DNA of 64,000 bases from an uncultured Pelagibacteraceae bacterium (GCA_902551985.1 CACDFI010000004.1:1-64000), one strand, 5' to 3'. Positions 1 to 10,595 are shown, counted from the stretch's first letter. Notes: generated by a model from the letters alone, not told the origin. Program-made: numbers and translations.

Positions 1-697
1 AATAAGCTGGTAAAATTTCTACTTCTAAATTATCAGAATAAATTGTGATATTCATTGCAATTTGCTCTGAACCCCAAATCTTTCCAGATGATAATGCTTT
101 TCTTAAGTTTTTTTGCCAAACCTCCCAATGTGGAGCATCAGCTTCTAAACTAAACAAACCAATATTCAAATGAGGTTTTAGGGCTACTTCTCTTGAAATT
201 TTTTCAGAAAATCCAGAAGACTTGGCATGTTTATAGTTTTGAGATTTTATTCTAGCCAGACCTCCAAATATCCAATCAGCTCTTAAAACTCTTCCATATG
301 ATCTATCAGCTGATGTTGCTATTGCTAACTTTTTATTTTCACATCCTTTAAAATATAAATCAATAGACTCCCATGAATTGACCCAGGCATCTGCATCTAT
401 CCATAAATACTTTTTATATCCAGGGAAATATTTTGGAATAAAAGCTCTTGATACTTGGCTTTTTAACCATTCTTTCCCTTTAACTTTAGAGTCTGGTACA
501 TCTATATCCCAATTAGCTTTTTTAATAGTTAATACTTTTTTTTCTAATATTTTTATTTGATCATCTGTTAATCCTGCATCCATTATGCATATGTCTAATT
601 TTTTACTTTGCTCAAATCTATTAATTGAATCAACTAACTCATTTAATAACTCAAAGTAATTTGCATCTGCAAGGGAAATAATTGTGTTTTCCTTCAT
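1..697 (-). CDS. Glycosyltransferase (GT8-like), C-terminus beyond the left edge
   Basis: An open frame starts with ATG at 697 and runs off the window without a stop, so only about the first 232 residues are seen. It reads MKENTIISLADANYFELLNE and carries an acidic motif, WIDADAW, around residues 99-105. That motif matches the DxD sugar-nucleotide and metal site of GT-A fold transferases that act on donor sugars such as UDP-glucose (GT8-like). No signal peptide or membrane segment is visible. The pssA stop codon (698-700) lies directly before its start, so it is probably the last gene of a psd-pssA-transferase run. The donor and acceptor cannot be told from the sequence. Confidence 0.6.
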   Translation of the reverse strand, partial: MKENTIISLADANYFELLNELVDSINRFEQSKKLDICIMDAGLTDDQIKILEKKVLTIKKANWDIDVPDSKVKGKEWLKSQVSRAFIPKYFPGYKKYLWIDADAWVNSWESIDLYFKGCENKKLAIATSADRSYGRVLRADWIFGGLARIKSQNYKHAKSSGFSEKISREVALKPHLNIGLFSLEADAPHWEVWQKNLRKALSSGKIWGSEQIAMNITIYSDNLEVEILPAY

Positions 698-1495
698 TTA
701 TAATACATCTTCATGATGATCAGTATAGTCCGTCAAATTTTTTTCACTTTTTTTAATCATCATAAAATGGATAGAACTAATAGGTATCATCAACAAATAG
801 ACTGCTCCTGAAATAATTATTGCATTAAACGTATAAACAAGAATTAAACCAAAATATAAAATAATACCAAATAATAAAAATATTGATGCGCTTCTAGGTA
901 CAGCTATTCTTTTAAAAGAATAAGTCGGTATTTTACTTATTAGTAATATTGAAACAATTATAGACATAATAGGAACAATAATTTGATAATTTAAATTTAA
1001 AAATTGAAATTCACTAATACTTAAAATTAGAGGCATTAAAACTAAAACACCACCAGCCGGTGAAGGTATTCCCTCAAAAAAATTATCCTTCCATGAACTG
1101 TCTTCATTTGATGAAACATTAAATCTTGCGAGTCTTAATGCTACACAAACAACATAAATTAAAGAAATTAACCAACCAATTCTGCCTGTTTCAGATAATG
1201 CCCAAAAATACATTATAAAAGCTGGAGCAACACCAAAACTAATTACATCGGTAAGCGAGTCAAGCTCTTTACCTACTTTAGAAGTTCCTTTAATTAATCT
1301 TGCAATTCTACCATCCAGCCCATCAATAATCGCAGCAATTATTACTGCAATAATTGATAATTCAAATTTTCCGTCGAATGCAAATTTGATTGATGTTAAT
1401 CCAATGCAAACTCCAAAAAGAGTCAAAATATTTGGTAGAATAACTCTAGTCTTTTTATTTGAAACCAATTTAATATCTTTATTCTGAGACTGCAT
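698..1495 (-). CDS. pssA: CDP-diacylglycerol--serine O-phosphatidyltransferase
   Basis: Makes phosphatidylserine from CDP-diacylglycerol and L-serine at the inner membrane, the step before Psd. The CDP-alcohol phosphatidyltransferase signature DGxxAR...GxxxDxxxD is complete (DGRIARLIKG then GKELDSLTD), and several hydrophobic helices follow. The frame can open at 1525 (275 aa), but that overlaps psd by 26 bases. The internal ATG at 1495 (265 aa, MQSQNKD) lies 4 bases after the psd stop and is preferred. No Shine-Dalgarno site decides between them. psd lies directly upstream on the same strand, giving a two-gene phosphatidylethanolamine pathway. Confidence 0.9.
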   Translation of the reverse strand: MQSQNKDIKLVSNKKTRVILPNILTLFGVCIGLTSIKFAFDGKFELSIIAVIIAAIIDGLDGRIARLIKGTSKVGKELDSLTDVISFGVAPAFIMYFWALSETGRIGWLISLIYVVCVALRLARFNVSSNEDSSWKDNFFEGIPSPAGGVLVLMPLILSISEFQFLNLNYQIIVPIMSIIVSILLISKIPTYSFKRIAVPRSASIFLLFGIILYFGLILVYTFNAIIISGAVYLLMIPISSIHFMMIKKSEKNLTDYTDHHEDVL

Positions 1496-1499
1496 AAAA

Positions 1500-2144
1500 T
1501 TATTTTTTTGCAATAAGAGTTTCACCCGCTATTGTTTTTTGGTCAACTTTTACTAAAGGTGTATAGTCTTCAAAATACATATCTGCCCTACTTCCAAATC
1601 TGATCATCCCAATTCTCGATCCTTGATCTACGAGCTCATCTTTGGAGACCTCAGTCACAATTCTTCTTGCAACAAGTCCTGCTATTTGTACAACAATTAT
1701 ATCTTTTCCATCGGAGTTTCTTATTCTGTAGTAGTTTCTTTCATTATCCTCACTTGCTTTATCTAATGAGGCATTAAAAAATTTTCCTGGTTTGTAAAGT
1801 ATTTCAGAGATAGCTCCAGAACATGGTGATCTATTAACATGGCAATCAAATACATCCATAAAAATACTTACTTTTTTCATTTGTTTATTTTCTAAACCAA
1901 GTTCTTTTGGGCCATTGGTGTCTTTTACTTGCAGAACAACACCATCAGCTGGACTAGTTAGATAGTTATCATCTCCAATCGATGTTCTTTCAGGATCACG
2001 AAAAAAATAGTAACACCAAATTGTAAGTAGCAAACCGATAAAGCCAAGAAAACCATTTATGAAATAAAGAATTATAGTTGCGATTGCAAAAATAATAATA
2101 AATTTGTATCCTTCATTGTGTAATTTTGGAAAAATTTTATTCAT
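1500..2144 (-). CDS. psd: Phosphatidylserine decarboxylase, short form
   Basis: Decarboxylates phosphatidylserine to phosphatidylethanolamine. At 214 aa it belongs to the short PSD form found in many alphaproteobacteria. The self-cleavage site that forms the pyruvoyl group is visible as FGSRADMY, with Gly184-Ser185. Two N-terminal membrane segments (about residues 14-46) anchor it. Other family marks are the SPADGVV motif near residue 64 and the HVNRSP motif near 102. It is followed immediately by pssA. The start is the first ATG after the icd-psd divergent gap of 78 bases. Confidence 0.93.
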   Translation of the reverse strand: MNKIFPKLHNEGYKFIIIFAIATIILYFINGFLGFIGLLLTIWCYYFFRDPERTSIGDDNYLTSPADGVVLQVKDTNGPKELGLENKQMKKVSIFMDVFDCHVNRSPCSGAISEILYKPGKFFNASLDKASEDNERNYYRIRNSDGKDIIVVQIAGLVARRIVTEVSKDELVDQGSRIGMIRFGSRADMYFEDYTPLVKVDQKTIAGETLIAKK

Positions 2145-2222
2145 TACAATCCTATAATTGATAATTTTGAATTAATATGTATACAAAAAAGATAAATTCA
2201 ACTATTAAGATACATCAAATAA

Positions 2223-3437
2223 ATGAGTAAAATAAAGGTTAAAAATCCCATTGTTGAGCTTGATGGTGATGAAATGACTAGAGTCATATGGGACTTCATA
2301 AAAAATAAGTTAATCCTAACTTACCTTGATCTAAAAATTGAATACTACGATTTAGGAATGGAAAGTAGAGATAAGACTGAAGATAAAATCACGATAGAAT
2401 GTGCTAATGCAATCAAAAAAAATGGTGTTGGCATCAAATGCGCAACCATCACTCCAGATGAAGCTAGAGTAAAAGAATTTAATCTAAAAAAAATGTGGAG
2501 ATCACCAAATGGAACAATTAGAAACATTATTGGAGGAACTGTTTTTAGAGAGCCTATCATTTGTAAAAATATACCAAAACTTGTGCCGTCTTGGACTGAT
2601 CCGTTAATTATTGGAAGACATGCTTTTGGCGATCAATACAGAGCAACAGATTTCACAGTTCCAGGTAAAGGCAAATTAGAAATTAAATGGACTGCTGAGG
2701 ATGGAACAGATGAAAGAAAGTATGAAGTATTCAATTTTCCTGGTCCAGGGATTGCTTTATCTATGTATAACTTAGATAAATCAATAGAAGATTTTGCAAG
2801 ATCTTGTTTCAACTATGGTTTAATAAAAAAATGGCCAGTGTATCTATCTACGAAGAATACGATTTTAAAAAGATATGATGGAAGATTTAAAGATATTTTC
2901 CAAGAAGTTTTTGAGAAAGAATTTAAAGATAAATTTGAAAAAAGTAAAATTATTTATGAACATAGATTAATTGATGATATGGTCGCCTGTGCCATGAAAT
3001 GGCATGGAAAATATATTTGGGCTTGTAAAAATTATGATGGGGATGTTCAATCAGATACTGTTGCTCAAGGGTATGGGTCCTTAGGTTTAATGACAAGTGT
3101 TCTTCTTGCTCCAGATGGAAAAACTATGGAAGCAGAGGCTGCTCATGGTACAGTAACAAGACATTTTAGAATGCATCAACAAGGAAAAGAAACATCCACA
3201 AATCCTATTGCTTCTATTTTTGCCTGGACAAGAGGTTTGGCTCATAGAGGAAAACTAGATGGAAACGAAGAATTGATAAAATTTGCAGAAACTCTTGAAA
3301 GAGTTTGTGTTGATTGCGTTGAAGAGGGTTCGATGACAAAAGACTTGGCTATTTTAATAGGTCCTTCAACCAAGTATCTTACTACTAATCAATTCTTAGA
3401 TACAATTGATGGTAAGTTGAGACAAAAATTAAATTAG
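2223..3437 (+). CDS. icd: NADP-dependent isocitrate dehydrogenase (eukaryote-like, homodimeric type)
   Basis: Oxidatively decarboxylates isocitrate to 2-oxoglutarate in the TCA cycle. Its 404 residues align in style with the IDH1/2-like family common in alphaproteobacteria, not with the E. coli type. Visible marks are [14 protein letters not shown] near residue 93, [11 protein letters not shown] near 133, and the NADP-binding [16 protein letters not shown] near 307 followed by [15 protein letters not shown]. It is divergent from psd. Its stop overlaps the stop end of alaS by 9 bases, so the two genes converge tail to tail with no terminator between them. Confidence 0.96.
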   Translation: MSKIKVKNPIVELDGDEMTRVIWDFIKNKLILTYLDLKIEYYDLGMESRDKTEDKITIECANAIKKNGVGIKCATITPDEARVKEFNLKKMWRSPNGTIRNIIGGTVFREPIICKNIPKLVPSWTDPLIIGRHAFGDQYRATDFTVPGKGKLEIKWTAEDGTDERKYEVFNFPGPGIALSMYNLDKSIEDFARSCFNYGLIKKWPVYLSTKNTILKRYDGRFKDIFQEVFEKEFKDKFEKSKIIYEHRLIDDMVACAMKWHGKYIWACKNYDGDVQSDTVAQGYGSLGLMTSVLLAPDGKTMEAEAAHGTVTRHFRMHQQGKETSTNPIASIFAWTRGLAHRGKLDGNEELIKFAETLERVCVDCVEEGSMTKDLAILIGPSTKYLTTNQFLDTIDGKLRQKLN

Positions 3438-6092
3438 AGTAATCATTTTTTCAAAAGCTTCATCAATTTTGTCATTAAACTGTCCACCAGCTTGTGCAAA
3501 ATCTTTTCTTCCACCACCACCTTTACCACCTATTACTTCAGAACCTGTTTTAGCAAATTTAACAGCATCATATTTATCAACCAATTCCTCTGTTACACCA
3601 ACTGCAAGGCCCACTTTTCCATCAAGACTGGCAAATACAACAATTATTCCATTTTTTAATTCTTTTTTTCCTATATCAACTAATTTTCGAAGTTCTTTTG
3701 GTGGAAGACCTTCAACTTTTTGAAATCTAATATCTATATCTTTAATTTTCTTATTTTGAATTTTATTTAAAGAATTATCATTTAAAATTGAGCTAAATTG
3801 TAATTGCTCTAATTGCTTTGATAAATCCTTAATTAAGCTTTTATTATCCTCATTCTCTAAATTTGGTTTACCACCTAAGTTAATAATTTGTCTTGATAGG
3901 TCGTTAATTAATTCCTCATCTTTTTGTGCAGATAGATCAGATAATTTTTCTTTATTTTGAAGAAAGTTATTTAGTTGATTATCTCTAAGGGCTTCAACTC
4001 TTCTAACACCAGCAGCTATAGATGACTGGCTTATAATTTTGAATTTTCCGATGTCACCGGTATTTCTCACATGAGTCCCTCCGCATAATTCTGTAGAAAA
4101 ATATTTTTCATTTTCATCGCCCATTGACAAAACTCTTACCTCTTCTCCGTATTTTTCTCCAAAAAGTGCAAGTGCTCCATTATCAACTGCTTCTTTAGGG
4201 GTCATGATTCTAGTTTTGACTTCTGATTTTTTGTCTACCATAGAATTTACATGACTTTCAATTTTTTCAATCTCTTGTTCAGAAATTGGTTTCATGTGAC
4301 TAAAATCAAATCTTAGTCTATCCGGTGCAACCAATGATCCCTTTTGAGTAACGTGTGTTCCTAATACTCTTCTAAGGGACTCATGAAGAAGGTGGGTTGC
4401 TGAATGATATGCTCTTATATTATTTCGTCTCTCAACGTCAATTTTCATTTCAACATTATCTTTAATCTTTATGCTTCCAGATTTTACTTTTCCGTAGTGA
4501 ACAAATAAATCTCCTAATTTCTTTTGCACATCAGATATTTCAAATTTGAAATCACCAGAAATTATTTCTCCAGTGTCCCCAACTTGTCCACCAGACTCAC
4601 CGTAAAAAGGGGTTTGGTTGACAATAATAATCCCCTCATCATTTTCTTTAAGCTCGTCTACCTCTTTATTATCTTTTAATAATGAAAGTATAATTCCCTC
4701 GGCCTGATCTGTCTCATATCCCAAGAACTCTGAGGGTCCTAGTCTATCTTTTATTGAAAACCATATATCATCAACAGCACTATCTCCTGATCCTTTCCAA
4801 TTTTTCTTGGCTAGCTCTTTACTTTCTTTCATTAAACTCTGAAATTTTTCTATATCTATTTTTAAAGATTTATTTTTTAGGATGTCTTGAGTTAGGTCTA
4901 GCGGAAAACCATAAGTGTCATATAATTTAAAGGCTACCTCCCCAGGCAATATTTTATCAATTTTTTCTATTTCATCATTTAAAATTTTAATACCTCTGTC
5001 TAATAATACTAAAAATTTCTCTTCCTCCATCTTTAATGTTTCTTTAATTAAAGACTCTGCTCTTTCTATTTCAGAATAATTTCCCTTCATCTCATCTTTG
5101 AGAGTTTTAAATATGTTATAAAAAATCGGTTCATTTGAACCTAGTAAATGAGAATGTCTCATTCCTCTTCTCATTATTCTTCTTAAAACATAACCTCTGC
5201 CTTCATTTGATGGCAAAACTCCCTCAGCAATTAAAAAAGAGCTTGCTCGTAAATGATCAGCAATTACTCTGAAGCTTGCTAAATTGTCATCATTTGGTTT
5301 TACTTTTAAAATTTCTGCTGTTGAATTTATTATTTTTTTGAAATGATCAGTTTCGTAATTATCATGAGTTCCTTGAAGTAGTGCAGCAATCCTTTCAAGA
5401 CCCATGCCAGTATCGACCGAAGGTTTTGGTAGATTTATTCTTTTATCTTTTGAAATCTGTTCGAATTGCATAAAGACCAAATTCCAAATTTCTATGTATC
5501 TATCACCATCCTCATTTTTTGTTCCAGGCAAACCACCTTCAAGGTGATCTCCATGATCATAAAAAATTTCAGAGCATGGTCCACATGGCCCTGTTTCACC
5601 CATAGACCAAAAATTGTCTGAAGTTGCTATTCTAATAATTCTATCTTCACTTAAACCAGCAATTTTTTTCCAATAATTAAATGCTTCATCATCTTCATGG
5701 AACACAGTTACATACAGTCTATTTTTGTCTAAACCAAAGTCCTTAGTTATTAAATTCCAGGCAAGCTCAATAGCTCTTTCTTTGAAGTAATCTCCAAAAG
5801 AAAAGTTGCCAAGCATTTCAAAAAAAGTATGGTGCCTTGGGGTATAGCCTACATTTTCTAAGTCATTATGTTTCCCACCTGCTCTTACACATTTTTGTGA
5901 AGTTGTAGCTCTAAGATAATCTCTCTTTTCTAACCCAGTAAAAACATTTTTAAATTGAACCATCCCTGAATTCGCAAACATCAATGTTGGATCGTTATTT
6001 GGAACCAGATTACTTGACTCAACTATTTCATGATCGTTTTTCTCAAAGTAACCTAAGAATGCTGATCTAATTTCATTTAGTGTTTTGGCCAT
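3429..6092 (-). CDS. alaS: Alanine--tRNA ligase
   Basis: Charges tRNA-Ala. At 887 aa it has the usual length and order: an N-terminal class II catalytic core (motif 2-like region [15 protein letters not shown] near 87), a long middle region, the editing domain with zinc ligands HSATHLLH near 567 and the CGGTHV motif near 676, and the C-terminal C-Ala domain ending in the [16 protein letters not shown] glycine-rich segment. It lies downstream of recA on the same strand but is separated from it by a strong terminator, so it probably has its own promoter within 6093-6141. Confidence 0.97.
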   Translation of the reverse strand: MAKTLNEIRSAFLGYFEKNDHEIVESSNLVPNNDPTLMFANSGMVQFKNVFTGLEKRDYLRATTSQKCVRAGGKHNDLENVGYTPRHHTFFEMLGNFSFGDYFKERAIELAWNLITKDFGLDKNRLYVTVFHEDDEAFNYWKKIAGLSEDRIIRIATSDNFWSMGETGPCGPCSEIFYDHGDHLEGGLPGTKNEDGDRYIEIWNLVFMQFEQISKDKRINLPKPSVDTGMGLERIAALLQGTHDNYETDHFKKIINSTAEILKVKPNDDNLASFRVIADHLRASSFLIAEGVLPSNEGRGYVLRRIMRRGMRHSHLLGSNEPIFYNIFKTLKDEMKGNYSEIERAESLIKETLKMEEEKFLVLLDRGIKILNDEIEKIDKILPGEVAFKLYDTYGFPLDLTQDILKNKSLKIDIEKFQSLMKESKELAKKNWKGSGDSAVDDIWFSIKDRLGPSEFLGYETDQAEGIILSLLKDNKEVDELKENDEGIIIVNQTPFYGESGGQVGDTGEIISGDFKFEISDVQKKLGDLFVHYGKVKSGSIKIKDNVEMKIDVERRNNIRAYHSATHLLHESLRRVLGTHVTQKGSLVAPDRLRFDFSHMKPISEQEIEKIESHVNSMVDKKSEVKTRIMTPKEAVDNGALALFGEKYGEEVRVLSMGDENEKYFSTELCGGTHVRNTGDIGKFKIISQSSIAAGVRRVEALRDNQLNNFLQNKEKLSDLSAQKDEELINDLSRQIINLGGKPNLENEDNKSLIKDLSKQLEQLQFSSILNDNSLNKIQNKKIKDIDIRFQKVEGLPPKELRKLVDIGKKELKNGIIVVFASLDGKVGLAVGVTEELVDKYDAVKFAKTGSEVIGGKGGGGRKDFAQAGGQFNDKIDEAFEKMITLI

Positions 6093-6141
6093 ATATTGCC
6101 AAAATACAGCATTTTTATATGATGTCTACACTTCTGAAGGG

Positions 6142-6169
6142 AAAAAAGGCGCCCAATTGAGCGCCTTTT
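6142..6169 (-). terminator. Rho-independent terminator of recA
   Basis: A perfect 9-bp inverted repeat (AAAAGGCGC at 6144-6152 and GCGCCTTTT at 6161-6169) has an 8-base loop. On the minus strand the GC-rich stem runs into a T tract ending near 6142. It lies 23 bases after the recA stop and ahead of alaS, so it ends recA transcription. Confidence 0.9.
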
Positions 6170-6191
6170 CTTAATAACTAAAAGTTATCTG

Positions 6192-7316
6192 CTAATTTTT
6201 TTTAGTTGGAACTTCTTCCTCTTTTTTCTGAGCCTCAACCTTCTCTTCGCTTAAAGGGTTTCCCTCAATCTTTTTTGAAATAACGCCTGCTTTTTCTCTA
6301 ATAGCCATTTCAATCTCAGCTGCAGCTTTTGGGTTTTGTTCAAGGTAAAGTTTAGCATTCTCTCTACCTTGACCAATTTTTTCTCCTTTATAAGCGTACC
6401 AAGCTCCTGATTTTTCTACAATCTCAGCTTTGGCACCAAGGTCGATTAGTTCCCCTACTTTACTAATTCCTTTTCCATACATTAAGTCAAATTCAACTAC
6501 TTTAAATGGTGGAGCAACTTTATTTTTAACAACTTTAACTCTTGTTGTATTTCCAATTATTTGCTCTTTATCTTTAATCGCACCAATTCTTCTAATATCC
6601 ATTCTGACTGAAGAATAGAATTTCAAAGAATTACCGCCAGATGTTGTTTCTGGGCTTCCAAACATGACACCAATTTTCATTCTAATTTGGTTAATAAATA
6701 TAACCATTGTATTAGTTCTTGATATTGAACCTGTTAATTTTCTTAGTGCTTGTGACATTAATCTTGCCTGAAGACCAACATGATGATCTCCCATGTCTCC
6801 TTCAATTTCAGCTCTTGGGGTTAATGCAGCAACTGAATCAACAACAAGTACTGACATTGAGCCAGACTTAATTAAAGTATCCGTAATTTCTAAAGCTTGC
6901 TCACCTGTATCTGGTTGTGAAATAAGCAGCTCTTCAGTATTAACACCTAATTTTTTTGCATAAACTGGATCTAATGCATGCTCTGCATCAACAAATCCAC
7001 AAATTCCGCCAGCTTTTTGTGCTTCAGCAACTACTTGTAATGCTAATGTAGTTTTTCCAGATGACTCTGGTCCATAAATTTCAATAATTCTACCTTTTGG
7101 TAGTCCTCCTATACCAAGTGCTAGATCAAGACTTAAAGATCCAGTTGAAACAGACTCAACGTCCATAGCCTTTTGTTCTCCAAGTTTCATTACAGAGCCT
7201 TTTCCAAAGCTATCTGTAATTTGGCTAATTGCTGCGTCTAATGCTTTATTTTTTTCCTTATTTTCCAATTCTTTATCTTTAGCGGTTTTAACCACTTTTA
7301 AGTTATTTTTAGTCAT
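6192..7316 (-). CDS. recA: Recombinase RecA
   Basis: DNA strand-exchange ATPase for homologous recombination and co-protease for LexA and UmuD. The 374 residues include Walker [10 protein letters not shown] near residue 80, the Walker B region [17 protein letters not shown] and the L1/L2 DNA-binding loops ([22 protein letters not shown]). The charged C-terminal tail ([18 protein letters not shown]) is typical. A LexA-box-like site lies 50-65 bases upstream (7367-7381) and a strong terminator follows the gene, so it looks monocistronic and SOS-controlled. Confidence 0.98.
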   Translation of the reverse strand: MTKNNLKVVKTAKDKELENKEKNKALDAAISQITDSFGKGSVMKLGEQKAMDVESVSTGSLSLDLALGIGGLPKGRIIEIYGPESSGKTTLALQVVAEAQKAGGICGFVDAEHALDPVYAKKLGVNTEELLISQPDTGEQALEITDTLIKSGSMSVLVVDSVAALTPRAEIEGDMGDHHVGLQARLMSQALRKLTGSISRTNTMVIFINQIRMKIGVMFGSPETTSGGNSLKFYSSVRMDIRRIGAIKDKEQIIGNTTRVKVVKNKVAPPFKVVEFDLMYGKGISKVGELIDLGAKAEIVEKSGAWYAYKGEKIGQGRENAKLYLEQNPKAAAEIEMAIREKAGVISKKIEGNPLSEEKVEAQKKEEEVPTKKN

Positions 7317-7366
7317 TTTTTGCCTCTTTTTTTACGTTTTTTAACAATCGAATCATGAGAATAAAT

Positions 7367-7381
7367 GTACACATTTTGTTC
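7367..7381 (-). promoter_or_regulatory. Probable LexA (SOS) box of recA
   Basis: On the minus strand the site reads GAAC-N7-GTAC, one base from the alphaproteobacterial LexA consensus GAAC-N7-GAAC (the reverse complement of GTTC-N7-GTTC). The surrounding bases match the umuD box closely: AGAACAAAAT at the left arm and ACATTTAT at the right arm occur in both. That similarity makes this more convincing than the core match alone. LexA itself is not in this window. Confidence 0.6.
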
Positions 7382-7424
7382 TCATTAGCAATATCTTTTT
7401 AGAATTAAGCGAAAAAGTCTATAT

Positions 7425-8723
7425 TTATCTAAGTTTTAGGTAATCACTGTTTAACAAACCAGCTGACTTTAATAATCTATATTGAGCTAATAAATAGTTT
7501 CTCTCAGCCTCTGCAAGATTTATTTTTGCGTTAATTAAATTTGATCTTGATTGAAGCACATCGAAGGTTGATCTGTTTAAACCACTCTCATATTCAAAAC
7601 TAATTCCCTCATTTGCGATTTCAGCAGCCTTAACTTGGGATTGAACAGCTCTTAAAAGGCTTTTAGATGACTCTAAAGTGGACCAAGCTGCTGTAACACC
7701 CTGGGTATTATTTCTAAAAGCATTTTCAAGTAATAATTTTTTCATTCCTTTTACCTGGAGATTTTTGTTTATATTAGACTTATTCTTTCCACCAAATTGA
7801 AAAGGCCAACTAACTGTTGCCTGAAGGACATCTTTTTCTCTTTCATCATAGGTAGCACTTAAATCATCAGTATATGATCTCTCAAGAGAAAGTTTTGCAG
7901 TCGGTGATAAATCTGATCTTGCTATTTTCACATCTAATTCAGACTGTCCATACTCTATTTCTGCGATTATAAGATCTGGACTTTTTTGTTCGGATATTTT
8001 TTTTGCTTCAACCAAACTTGATGGAATTGGAACTTCTGAATTATATATTTTTTTTAATTTTTCGTTTGTATTGATTGGTCCAATTATGTTTTCATAATTT
8101 AGCTTACTTGTTACAATATTGTTTTGTGCACCAATGTAGCCTGCTTGTGCTCCTGATAAAGAAGATTGAGATTGTGCTAGGTCAGTTGCAGTAATTTGAG
8201 CTCTCGCTAATCTAGCATTATCTATTTCAAACTGTCTTTGAAGCAAATTTACATTTTCTTGATTTATACTTAATTTTTCATAAGCAAGTATCAGACCTGT
8301 ATAGGCTTCAATTGCTTTCATAAAAACATCTTGTTCTTTTTTAATGAGCTTTGCCTCTGAAAGATTGAGACCTAACTTGCTTTTTTCATACTTATTACTT
8401 CTAGCACTACCATCCATTAAAGTTTGCTCTAACTTTACTGATGAAGTCATAGTATCCGTATCTGTGATCGATGCATCAGATCCATCTTGATTTTTAAGTT
8501 CATTTGTATTTTCAAAATTTTTAGTACCAGACAAAGTCAATGTCGGAAAAAAATCGCTTTTTGAAATATTTAAAACTTCTTTTTGAACTTCCAGGTTTTT
8601 TCTCTCAGCTTGTAACTCTAAATTGTTTTGAAAAGTAATTTTTAATGCATCACTTAAAGTTGCTGCGCTAGCAGTTAGCGTAAAAGATATTAAACAAAAA
8701 GCTACTAAAGATATTTTTTTCAT
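7425..8723 (-). CDS. tolC: TolC-family outer-membrane efflux/secretion channel
   Basis: Probable trimeric outer-membrane channel for type I secretion or RND efflux. The 432-residue protein starts with a Sec signal peptide (MKKISLVAFCLISFTLTASA, cleavage after ASA near residue 20). Two repeats rich in long amphipathic helices follow, typical of the outer-membrane efflux protein domain (LQAERKNLEVQKEVLNISKS, then a second copy near 245-275). The partner inner-membrane pump is not in this window. Its start overlaps the upstream kinase stop by 4 bases (8720-8723), suggesting translational coupling. Confidence 0.88.
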   Translation of the reverse strand: MKKISLVAFCLISFTLTASAATLSDALKITFQNNLELQAERKNLEVQKEVLNISKSDFFPTLTLSGTKNFENTNELKNQDGSDASITDTDTMTSSVKLEQTLMDGSARSNKYEKSKLGLNLSEAKLIKKEQDVFMKAIEAYTGLILAYEKLSINQENVNLLQRQFEIDNARLARAQITATDLAQSQSSLSGAQAGYIGAQNNIVTSKLNYENIIGPINTNEKLKKIYNSEVPIPSSLVEAKKISEQKSPDLIIAEIEYGQSELDVKIARSDLSPTAKLSLERSYTDDLSATYDEREKDVLQATVSWPFQFGGKNKSNINKNLQVKGMKKLLLENAFRNNTQGVTAAWSTLESSKSLLRAVQSQVKAAEIANEGISFEYESGLNRSTFDVLQSRSNLINAKINLAEAERNYLLAQYRLLKSAGLLNSDYLKLR

Positions 8724-9646
8724 TTATTATATTTTATTGATTTAATTTGATGATTTCTATTTAAATTTAGTACGATAGAAGAATATTTTGGGGCAAATTT
8801 AAACATATTTTGAGTAACTCTTTGATATGTCTGCATAAATTTTAATACTTCATTTTTATCCATTACTTTGCTGTTTGCCTTATTTTTTGAGTTTAATTTT
8901 AGTAGTGCTTCCTGTTTAAGTCTCCAAGTTTGCAATAATTTAAAATTTCCAGCTTTTAAAAATAACAAGCAGTCTAATTTTGAAAATAGTTTTTTATATT
9001 TTTTTTCTAATTGATAATTTACAAATTTTCTCCATTTTAAATTTTTATCTTCTTGTCTCTCAAGAGAATTTATAGATTTTTTTAAAGTTGTTTGTTTTTC
9101 AGCCCTAGCTCCTACACACCAACCCTCGAAAATTATGACATCTGGTACTCTTTTTACTAAATACCAAGACTTTTTTTTTAGTCTGTCGTCAATAGCCTTA
9201 TTGAATTTAGGAATTCTATACTTATTAAATCTTTTACTCTTTGTTTTTTTTAAAAGATTAAACATAAAGTTTAAATCATGAGTTCCTGGAACGCCTCTTG
9301 TCTTTAACAATGAATGAGTTGTTTTTGCTAACTTGTTTCTATCTTTTCTGGTTTTGTATAAATCATCAATAGAAATTTTAAAAACATTCATTTTAAAATA
9401 TTTTGTTAGAATGATTTTTAAAATTGAACTAATAGTTGTTTTTCCAGTTCCTTGCCCTCCTGCCAAACCAATTAAATAAGGTTTAGATTTTTTTGCTCTA
9501 TTTGAAATCCAGAAACTAATTGGAATTAAAAATGATTTAATCATCTTTTCTTTATTTTTAAATTTTTCTTTGGATGTTTCTTGAGATTTAATAAATTTAA
9601 AACAATCTTTACTTACTTTTTTGTAACAATCTAAAACTTGTTGCAT
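8720..9646 (-). CDS. P-loop kinase of the D-glycerate 3-kinase / uridine-kinase-like family
   Basis: Probably phosphorylates glycerate, linking C2 (glycolate/glyoxylate) metabolism to 3-phosphoglycerate. The 308-residue protein has Walker A GGQGTGKT at 63-70, a kinase-type segment ISIDDLYKTRKDR near 98-110, the RGVPGTHD motif near 129 and the FEGWCVG motif near 187. The RG(V)PGTHD and EGWCVG motifs are what I recognise from the plant-type glycerate kinase (GLYK)/YGR205W group. The substrate is an inference from family. The frame is lysine-rich, like the rest of the genome. Confidence 0.7.
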   Translation of the reverse strand: MQQVLDCYKKVSKDCFKFIKSQETSKEKFKNKEKMIKSFLIPISFWISNRAKKSKPYLIGLAGGQGTGKTTISSILKIILTKYFKMNVFKISIDDLYKTRKDRNKLAKTTHSLLKTRGVPGTHDLNFMFNLLKKTKSKRFNKYRIPKFNKAIDDRLKKKSWYLVKRVPDVIIFEGWCVGARAEKQTTLKKSINSLERQEDKNLKWRKFVNYQLEKKYKKLFSKLDCLLFLKAGNFKLLQTWRLKQEALLKLNSKNKANSKVMDKNEVLKFMQTYQRVTQNMFKFAPKYSSIVLNLNRNHQIKSIKYNK

Positions 9647-9654
9647 AAAAAGAT

Positions 9655-10023
9655 TTATTGTTTTTGATCAAGAGGATGGTTTTTACCATCATTTACTGGC
9701 ACATCGTCAATTTCGAATGGCTCCACACCTTCTATGCAAGCAATATTTACACCATATATTTTTGGATTGCTTCTAGGTCTATTATGAGTATGAATTCCAC
9801 AGATAGAGCAAAAATAATGCTTAGCTGTATTAGTATAAAACTGATAAAGTATTAACTTATCCTCTCCTTTTGTAAGTTTAAAATCATCAGGACCAAGCAC
9901 TCCAATAATGTAACCTTTTTTTTTACAAATCGAACAATTACAACGCATGATTTTTTCAACACCACCTATTGGAATTTTAACTTCAGCTTCAATTGCTCCG
10001 CAGTGACAAGTTAACTTTTTCAT
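9655..10023 (-). CDS. GFA-fold (CENP-V/GFA) zinc-binding protein, short
   Basis: A 122-residue single-domain protein with the cysteine pattern of the GFA family: CHCG near residues 5-8, CNCSICKKKG near 28-37, and FCSICGIHTHNRP near 71-83, which supply two zinc sites. Named members include glutathione-dependent formaldehyde-activating enzyme, but most relatives have no proven reaction, so no substrate is claimed. It lies 20 bases downstream of a longer GFA paralogue and 8 bases upstream of the kinase gene, on the same strand. Confidence 0.82.
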   Translation of the reverse strand: MKKLTCHCGAIEAEVKIPIGGVEKIMRCNCSICKKKGYIIGVLGPDDFKLTKGEDKLILYQFYTNTAKHYFCSICGIHTHNRPRSNPKIYGVNIACIEGVEPFEIDDVPVNDGKNHPLDQKQ

Positions 10024-10043
10024 ATTTTAATCTCCTAATAAAA

Positions 10044-10526
10044 TTATTTATTAATAACTTTTAAATATTCTCCGTATCTTTTTAAACTTTCCTCTGGCCA
10101 TGTTTTTTTAGGATCATACATCTTTTCAAAACAAATTACATCCTCTGCAAGGTTCAGCCATGGATCTTTATCTTTTGTAAAAATATGGACTTGTGGTGGA
10201 AAACTTTCTGAATTATCTAAAGTTTTAGTTCTGACTGTTAATCTACCAACAGCTGAGGCATAATCAGTATAAATATAAGTTCCACACTTGGTACAAAAAT
10301 ATGCACTAGAAGTGGCACCGCTTCCTGCTTTGAGTTCTGTTGATGCTACTTCTCCTTCTATAATTAAAGTGTTGTCTAAAACGCTTGTATTAATTACATA
10401 GGAAGACCCAGTTATAATTTTGCAATCTTTACAATGACAAGCTTGTGTGAATAAAGGTTTCTCAGTAATTCTATATTTAACCTGACCACAAATACATCTT
10501 CCAGTTAAGCTTTCTTTTTTTTCCAT
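10044..10526 (-). CDS. GFA-fold zinc-binding protein, long
   Basis: A 160-residue member of the same family as its downstream neighbour, with GRCICGQVKYRI near residue 9, CHCKDCKIITGSSY near 30 and the YFCTKCGTYIY zinc knuckle near 76. The C-terminal half (residues 100-160) has the WLNLAEDV and PEESLKRYG elements common in long GFA proteins. It is the first gene of a minus-strand run (GFA, GFA, kinase, tolC) and is divergent from umuD. The biochemical role is unknown. A role in handling small aldehydes would be inference only. Confidence 0.85.
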   Translation of the reverse strand: MEKKESLTGRCICGQVKYRITEKPLFTQACHCKDCKIITGSSYVINTSVLDNTLIIEGEVASTELKAGSGATSSAYFCTKCGTYIYTDYASAVGRLTVRTKTLDNSESFPPQVHIFTKDKDPWLNLAEDVICFEKMYDPKKTWPEESLKRYGEYLKVINK

Positions 10527-10560
10527 TTATTATATTCAAACTATTTATGGTTAAAGTTAT

Positions 10561-10581
10561 CCACATGTATACAACATGTGG
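10561..10581. repeat. Perfect 8-bp inverted repeat with 5-base spacer
   Basis: CCACATGT (10561-10568), spacer ATACA, then ACATGTGG (10574-10581). It lies in the gap between the divergent GFA and umuD genes, 35 bases from the GFA start and upstream of the umuD -35. It could be an operator for a dimeric regulator. It has no T tract, so it is not a terminator. Confidence 0.7.
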
Positions 10582-10595
10582 TTTCGATGTTCACG

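Noticed and set aside
378-560. A 60-codon plus-strand frame
   Set aside because: It lies opposite the glycosyltransferase gene that is cut by the left edge, and its product has no recognisable feature.
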